NCBI GenBank assembly: GCA_021738105.1
Contig: JAIPCS010000132.1
Span: 1 to 9,318 of the forward strand
Direction: 5' to 3'
Origin: Sulfuritalea sp.
Lineage (GTDB): Bacteria > Pseudomonadota > Gammaproteobacteria > Burkholderiales > Rhodocyclaceae
Length of the DNA stretch: 9,318 nt
In this document: positions 6,677 through 9,318 of the stretch, one piece after another
How positions within the stretch are numbered: position 1 is the stretch's first letter
Layout of the letters: each line of letters opens with the position of its first letter
Made by a program: the position numbers and the translations under genes
Notes under the pieces: generated by a model
What the model was told of the DNA's origin: nothing
Databases searched by the model: none
What the model saw: only the letters and a program-made list of their open reading frames with translations

Positions 6677-6695
6677 CGTGAAGCAGTGCTTCACG
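6677..6695. repeat. 19-bp palindrome over the intI stop codon
   Basis: CGTGAAGCA-G-TGCTTCACG has perfect 9-bp arms and includes the intI TGA (6691-6693). No T-run follows on the minus strand, so it is a candidate 3'-end structure rather than a classical terminator. Confidence 0.4.
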
Positions 6696-7716
6696 CCAGT
6701 CCCATTCTGTCGATGGGACTGACCACTCCTCGCCCACCCTTGTTCAGCACATGGGTGTAGATCATGGTGGTGGATACATCGGCATGGCCGAGCAGCTCTT
6801 GTATGGTACGGATATCGTAACCGGCCTCGAGCAGATGAGTGGCAAAGGAATGCCGCAGGGTGTGCACCGTCACCGGCTTGCGGATTCCCGCCAGAAAAGT
6901 CGCATCACGGATCGCACGTTGCAGCCGCTGTTCGAACAGGTGATGGCGGCGTTCGATGTGGCTGCGCGGATCGACGGAAAGCTCCGGCGCGGGCCAGACC
7001 CAGAACCAGGGCCATGACACAGAAGCCTGCGGCCACTTGCGCGCCAGGGCATCCGGCATCTCGACCCCCGGCCGACCGGCCACGCAGTCGTGCTCCCACA
7101 AGGCCCGGGCATGCGCGATCTGCAGGCGCAGAGGCTCGGCCAGCGCCGCCGGCAACATCACCCGTCGATCCTTGCCGCCCTTGCCCTCGCGCACAATGAT
7201 TTCGCGCCGATCGAAATCCACGTCCTTGACCCGGAGACGCAGCGCCTCCATCAACCGCAGACCCGTTCCGTAGATCAATCGACCCAGCACCGCCATCGTT
7301 CCTTCGAGCGACGCCAGCAACCGCGCCATTTCCGCCTCGGACAACACCACAGGTACCCGTTGCCGCGCCTTGGGCCGCAGCATCTCGTCCATCCAGGGCA
7401 GGCTGGACTCCAGAACCTCGCGGTACAAAAACAGGATCGCCGACAGAGCCTGCTTGTGTGTCGAGGGCGCCACCTCGCGTTCTGCCGCCAGCCACGAAAG
7501 AAAGGCCGTCACCTCCGGCGCGCCCATGTCACGAGGATGACGCATGCCATTGAAGCGGATGAAACGACGAATCCATTGGACATAACTTGACTCAGTCCGT
7601 ATGCTGTAGTGCTTGTAGCGGATGCGCTCCCGAACCTGATCGAGCAAGCGAACAGCGGCCAACGGAGGGCGATCCGCCGGCGTGCAGGGTTTGGACAGTC
7701 TTTTAGTACTGTGCAT
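6691..7716 (-). CDS. intI: integron integrase (tyrosine recombinase)
   Basis: A 341-residue site-specific recombinase that inserts and excises gene cassettes by attI x attC and attC x attC strand exchange. The N-terminal SAM-like domain covers about 24-105 ([21 protein letters not shown]) and the catalytic domain 122-341. Catalytic residues are Arg154, His285, Arg288, His311 and Tyr320, each exactly eight positions later than in class 1 IntI1. The IntI-specific insert, absent from XerC/D, is seen at about 212-245 ([27 protein letters not shown]). The gene is intact. The ATG at 7714-7716 is chosen; the frame opens with a GTG two codons earlier inside the same LexA box. No ribosome site precedes it. 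It is transcribed away from attI and the cassette, the usual integron layout. Confidence 0.95.
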   Translation of the reverse strand: MHSTKRLSKPCTPADRPPLAAVRLLDQVRERIRYKHYSIRTESSYVQWIRRFIRFNGMRHPRDMGAPEVTAFLSWLAAEREVAPSTHKQALSAILFLYREVLESSLPWMDEMLRPKARQRVPVVLSEAEMARLLASLEGTMAVLGRLIYGTGLRLMEALRLRVKDVDFDRREIIVREGKGGKDRRVMLPAALAEPLRLQIAHARALWEHDCVAGRPGVEMPDALARKWPQASVSWPWFWVWPAPELSVDPRSHIERRHHLFEQRLQRAIRDATFLAGIRKPVTVHTLRHSFATHLLEAGYDIRTIQELLGHADVSTTMIYTHVLNKGGRGVVSPIDRMGLA

Positions 7717-7719
7717 AAT
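7692..7719 (+). promoter_or_regulatory. candidate cassette promoter Pc
   Basis: TGGACA (7692-7697, 5/6 to consensus), a 16-bp spacer and CATAAT (7714-7719, 5/6) point toward attI and the cassette from within the first codons of intI. Class 1 integrons also hold Pc inside intI, and TGGACA is the -35 of a known Pc variant there. The -10 lies inside the LexA box. Confidence 0.55.
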
Positions 7720-7726
7720 CACAGTA
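7707..7726 (-). promoter_or_regulatory. LexA (SOS) box at the intI start
   Basis: Minus-strand TACTGTGATTATGCACAGTA has CTGT-N8-ACAG plus the outer TA pairs on both sides, matching the beta/gammaproteobacterial LexA consensus at every conserved position. It covers the intI start codon, overlaps the -10 of the intI promoter and the -10 of the Pc candidate. SOS control of integron integrases is established for class 1 and Vibrio integrons. Confidence 0.85.
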
Positions 7727-7750
7727 TAGTGCGCAACACATGGATTGCAA
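7723..7750 (-). promoter_or_regulatory. intI promoter (PintI)
   Basis: On the minus strand: -35 TTGCAA (7745-7750, 4/6), a 16-bp spacer, -10 TATACT (7723-7728, 5/6), and six bases to the intI ATG. Transcription would start at about the ATG, giving a leaderless message, which fits the lack of a ribosome site. The -10 overlaps the LexA box. Confidence 0.55.
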
Positions 7751-7834
7751 GGAGTTTTTCATGGCGTCATTCCCTGGTTATGCAGCAAGCCCTCCGCGAA
7801 ACCCTGCAAATTTGCTGCCCATTTGACGTTGAAC
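7736..7834 (+). other. integron attachment site attI
   Basis: The region between the intI promoter and the first cassette, ending with the core GACGTTGAAC; the recombination point is inside GTTGAAC (7828-7834), matching GTTRRRY. It holds GGTTATGCAGCA (7776-7787), similar to a conserved stretch of attI1, a 10-bp palindrome GCAAATTTGC (7806-7815), and a 7-bp inverted pair GCAGCAA/TTGCTGC (7782-7788, 7812-7818). The position relative to intI is canonical. The outer left limit is approximate. Confidence 0.7.
7761..7826 (+). CDS. 21-codon ORF inside attI
   Basis: ATG at 7761 with AAGGAG six bases upstream, then 21 codons (MASFPGYAASPPRNPANLLPI) to a TGA one base before the attI core. It resembles ORF11 of attI1, a short ORF that improves translation of cassettes lacking their own ribosome site. 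The Pc candidate lies 42 bp upstream. The peptide itself probably has no function; the initiation signal may. The function is inferred by analogy. Confidence 0.5.
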   Translation: MASFPGYAASPPRNPANLLPI

Positions 7835-7883
7835 GTGCCCGGCTACGCCGGGGGATGCGAAGCTGTCGAGATCGTGCCATGCT

Positions 7884-8996
7884 ATGCGCATGACGCCCAC
7901 CATCGCCGGCATTGTTCGCCGGCACTTCCCCAGCATTGCCCGTGAGCATCGACTGCCGCTGCACCAGCACCGCGCGGCCGCGCTGATTGCGCGCTGCGGT
8001 CGCTCGGAGATGGGCGGCCACCTGGAACGCTGCCCCTGCCACCGGACCGAACGCATCGTCTGGCATAGCTGCAAACACCGACTATGTCCGCGCTGCGCGC
8101 GGAAGATTAACGACGACTGGCTGGCGAAGGAGGGGGCCCGCCTGCTTCCCTGCGCGCACCATCACGTGATCTTCACCTTGCCCCACGACCTGCTCGCCTG
8201 GTGGCGCTTCAACCGTGCCCTGATGACCGACCTGTTGTTCGATGCCGCCGCCGCGACACTCACCGAACTGCTCGCCGATCCGCGTTACCTCGGTGCCCGC
8301 CCCGGCATGCTCCTCGCCGTGCATACCTGGTCGCGCTCCATGGCGCTCCATCCTCACATTCATGCGCTCGTCACCGACGGCGGACTTGCCGAGGACCAGT
8401 GGCGAACTTCGCGACGCAGCCACTTCCTGCCCGCCCGCGTCATCCGCGCGCTGTTTCGCGGCAAGTTTCTCGCCGCCGTGGCGTGCTCGCTCGCCGAAGG
8501 GCTGTTACGCCTGCCACCCGACGTCTCCCTTGAGCGTGCCACCAGTCTCCTCAACCGCCTGGGCCGTCTGTCCTGGCATGTCTGGTTGTGCCAACGCTAT
8601 GCCCATGGCGAGGGCGTGCTGCTCTATCTCGCCCGCTACCTGCGCGGCGGCCCCGTGCGCGATTCGCAACTCATCGCTGCCGATGACCGGCGCATCGTCA
8701 CCCGCTATCAAGCCCACGGCGCCCTTCCGACCACGCTCGTGCTGGCGCCGCACGCCTGGTTGCGTCGCTACCTCGAACACACCCCCGTCACCGGCCAGCA
8801 CGCGCTACGCCGCTATGGCCTCTATGCGCCCGCTGCCCATGCCGCCCGCGAACTCGCCCGACCTCTCGTCCCAGTCTCGTCCGATCACGTTCCGCGTCGC
8901 TTCGCCTCCCATTCCCAGCCTGCGCCGTGCTGCCCCCGCTGCGCACAGCCCTTGCAGTTTGTTCAGCGCGTGCCGCGCCAACGTTCACCACCGTGA
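7884..8996 (+). CDS. IS91-family Y2 HUH transposase
   Basis: A 370-residue rolling-circle type transposase. The N-terminal zinc-binding part has Cys38, Cys50, Cys52 and SCKHRLCPRC (Cys63, Cys68, Cys71); the HUH metal motif is HPHIH (156-160); the nicking tyrosine pair is Tyr248 and Tyr252 in LYLARY, spaced four as in IS91, and nearly the same residue numbers. A late CCPRC motif sits near the C-terminus. All key residues are present, so it looks active; it is about 55 residues shorter than IS91 TnpA. Starts at 7884 or 7890 are possible; neither has a good ribosome site. A 12-codon mini-ORF (7855-7893) ends in an ATGA overlap with the 7890 ATG, which could couple translation. Lying inside an integron cassette is unusual. 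Confidence 0.88.
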   Translation: MRMTPTIAGIVRRHFPSIAREHRLPLHQHRAAALIARCGRSEMGGHLERCPCHRTERIVWHSCKHRLCPRCARKINDDWLAKEGARLLPCAHHHVIFTLPHDLLAWWRFNRALMTDLLFDAAAATLTELLADPRYLGARPGMLLAVHTWSRSMALHPHIHALVTDGGLAEDQWRTSRRSHFLPARVIRALFRGKFLAAVACSLAEGLLRLPPDVSLERATSLLNRLGRLSWHVWLCQRYAHGEGVLLYLARYLRGGPVRDSQLIAADDRRIVTRYQAHGALPTTLVLAPHAWLRRYLEHTPVTGQHALRRYGLYAPAAHAARELARPLVPVSSDHVPRRFASHSQPAPCCPRCAQPLQFVQRVPRQRSPP

Positions 8997-9245
8997 TGCC
9001 ATCCACCGCTACCGGGCTTCCCGACCCTGATGCTTGGTTTCCGCGTCAGGTCCTTCCTCGCCCCAACGCCGGCGCACAACTGTCCTCGCCCACGGCCCCC
9101 TGGTCTTATGGCGGCACTCACGCCATTTTCGGCACTCTTGCCATCGTCGTCCCCGCCGCCTCCACGCCGGTCCACCCGCCTACACTCCTTTTCGGCATAA
9201 TCATCCGGAATTGATTTTCCCGGAGGTCACTCTTGTTCCCGCCAC
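8997..9245 (+). other. cassette tail between transposase and attC
   Basis: 249 bp, long for a cassette, with no convincing gene. It becomes AT-richer after 9180 and has a 5-bp hairpin TCCGG...CCGGA (9204-9208, 9220-9224). By position it could hold the oriIS end of an IS91-type element, with CTTG (9232-9235) and GTTC (9246-9249) as possible target tetranucleotides; this is inference. A GGAGG (9222-9226) stands six bases before a TTG opening a 26-codon frame that ends within attC. Confidence 0.4.
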
Positions 9246-9318
9246 GTTCAACCCACCGTTCGAGCGTTCATCGCTGCGCGATTCCCTCGCTTCGCTCGGT
9301 GACGCTCAACTAGACGTT
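9246..9318 (+). other. attC recombination site (last 4 bases cut by window end)
   Basis: Boxes in order: R'' GTTCAAC (9246-9252, RYYYAAC), 5-bp spacer, L'' GTTCGAGCG (9258-9266), a 36-base variable part with internal partial pairing, L' CGCTCAAC (9303-9310), 5-bp spacer, and R' GTT (9316-9318) continuing outside. L'' and L' pair except for one extra base, C9261, which is an extrahelical G on the bottom strand. That is the feature IntI uses to choose the strand. The remaining R' bases should be RRRY, most simply GAAC. Confidence 0.8.

Larger units (their letters stand above)
7829..9316 (+). mobile_element. integron gene cassette carrying an IS91-type transposase
   Basis: The 1488-bp cassette starts after the G of the attI core (TTGAAC) and ends at the G of the attC R' box. 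Once circularised, its R' would be GTTGAAC, the exact reverse complement of its R'' box GTTCAAC at 9246. That match links both ends to one cassette. Contents in order: a short hairpin leader (CCCGGC-TAC-GCCGGG, 7838-7852), the transposase gene, a 249-bp tail without a clear gene, and the attC site. It occupies the first cassette position next to attI. The bases after 9318 would decide the array's continuation. Confidence 0.75.

Noticed and set aside
7838..7852. CCCGGC-TAC-GCCGGG hairpin as an IS terminal structure or terminator
   Set aside because: No T-run and no matching end on the other side; recorded within the cassette leader only.
8242..9030. Long second plus-strand frame across the transposase
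   Set aside because: Pro/Ser/Ala/Arg-rich product in another phase of a GC-rich gene whose main frame has all Y2 HUH motifs.
8927..9214. 95-codon frame overlapping the transposase end
   Set aside because: GTG start without ribosome site, low-complexity composition and no motif; kept only as part of the cassette tail.
1..9318. CRISPR array, tRNA or rRNA genes
   Set aside because: No regularly spaced repeats, cloverleaf-like segments or rRNA motifs were recognised by eye on either strand.

Overview
The window reads like chromosomal DNA of a GC-rich proteobacterium, most likely a betaproteobacterium. That is an inference from a GcvA-type LysR regulator divergent from a DUF2917 gene, a cytochrome c tail with a C-terminal CXXCH, a compact AmpG, and a sedentary-type integron integrase. 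No rRNA or tRNA gene was recognised. Nearly all genes from 280 to 7716 are on the minus strand; the exceptions are the cytochrome tail at the left edge, the DUF2917 gene, and everything right of the integrase.

Left part (1-6002), ordinary chromosome: the 3' end of a cytochrome c; convergent to it, a two-gene unit of an exported cysteine-rich protein (455-928) and a 54-residue zinc-ribbon protein (280-444); an orphan Lon-like AAA+ ATPase without protease domain (1083-2051) ending in a probable intrinsic terminator; a LysR regulator (2202-3113) divergent from a DUF2917 protein (3211-3570); a hot-dog thioesterase (3619-4179) whose ribosome site and start codon lie inside a 13-bp hairpin; a small unknown protein (4244-4447); and an AmpG-type muropeptide permease (4743-6002).

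Right part (6054-9318), integron platform: a BrnT/BrnA toxin-antitoxin operon abuts the 3' end of an integron integrase gene, intI (6691-7716), whose last 39 bp are duplicated 95 bp away next to the brnT promoter. At the 5' end of intI are a near-ideal LexA box, an intI promoter that would give a leaderless mRNA, an opposing cassette promoter candidate, and an attI region with a 21-codon ORF preceded by a strong ribosome site. The ORF ends just before the core GTTGAAC.

From that core starts a 1488-bp gene cassette (7829-9316). It carries an IS91-type Y2 HUH transposase gene and ends in an attC site with R''/L''/L'/R' boxes and one extrahelical base. The cassette's first bases and its attC R'' box are exact complements, which ties both ends to one excisable circle. 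The last four bases of the attC R' box lie beyond the window. The most unusual points are the mobile HUH transposase packaged as a first-position integron cassette, and a LexA box that overlaps both the integrase promoter and the putative cassette promoter.
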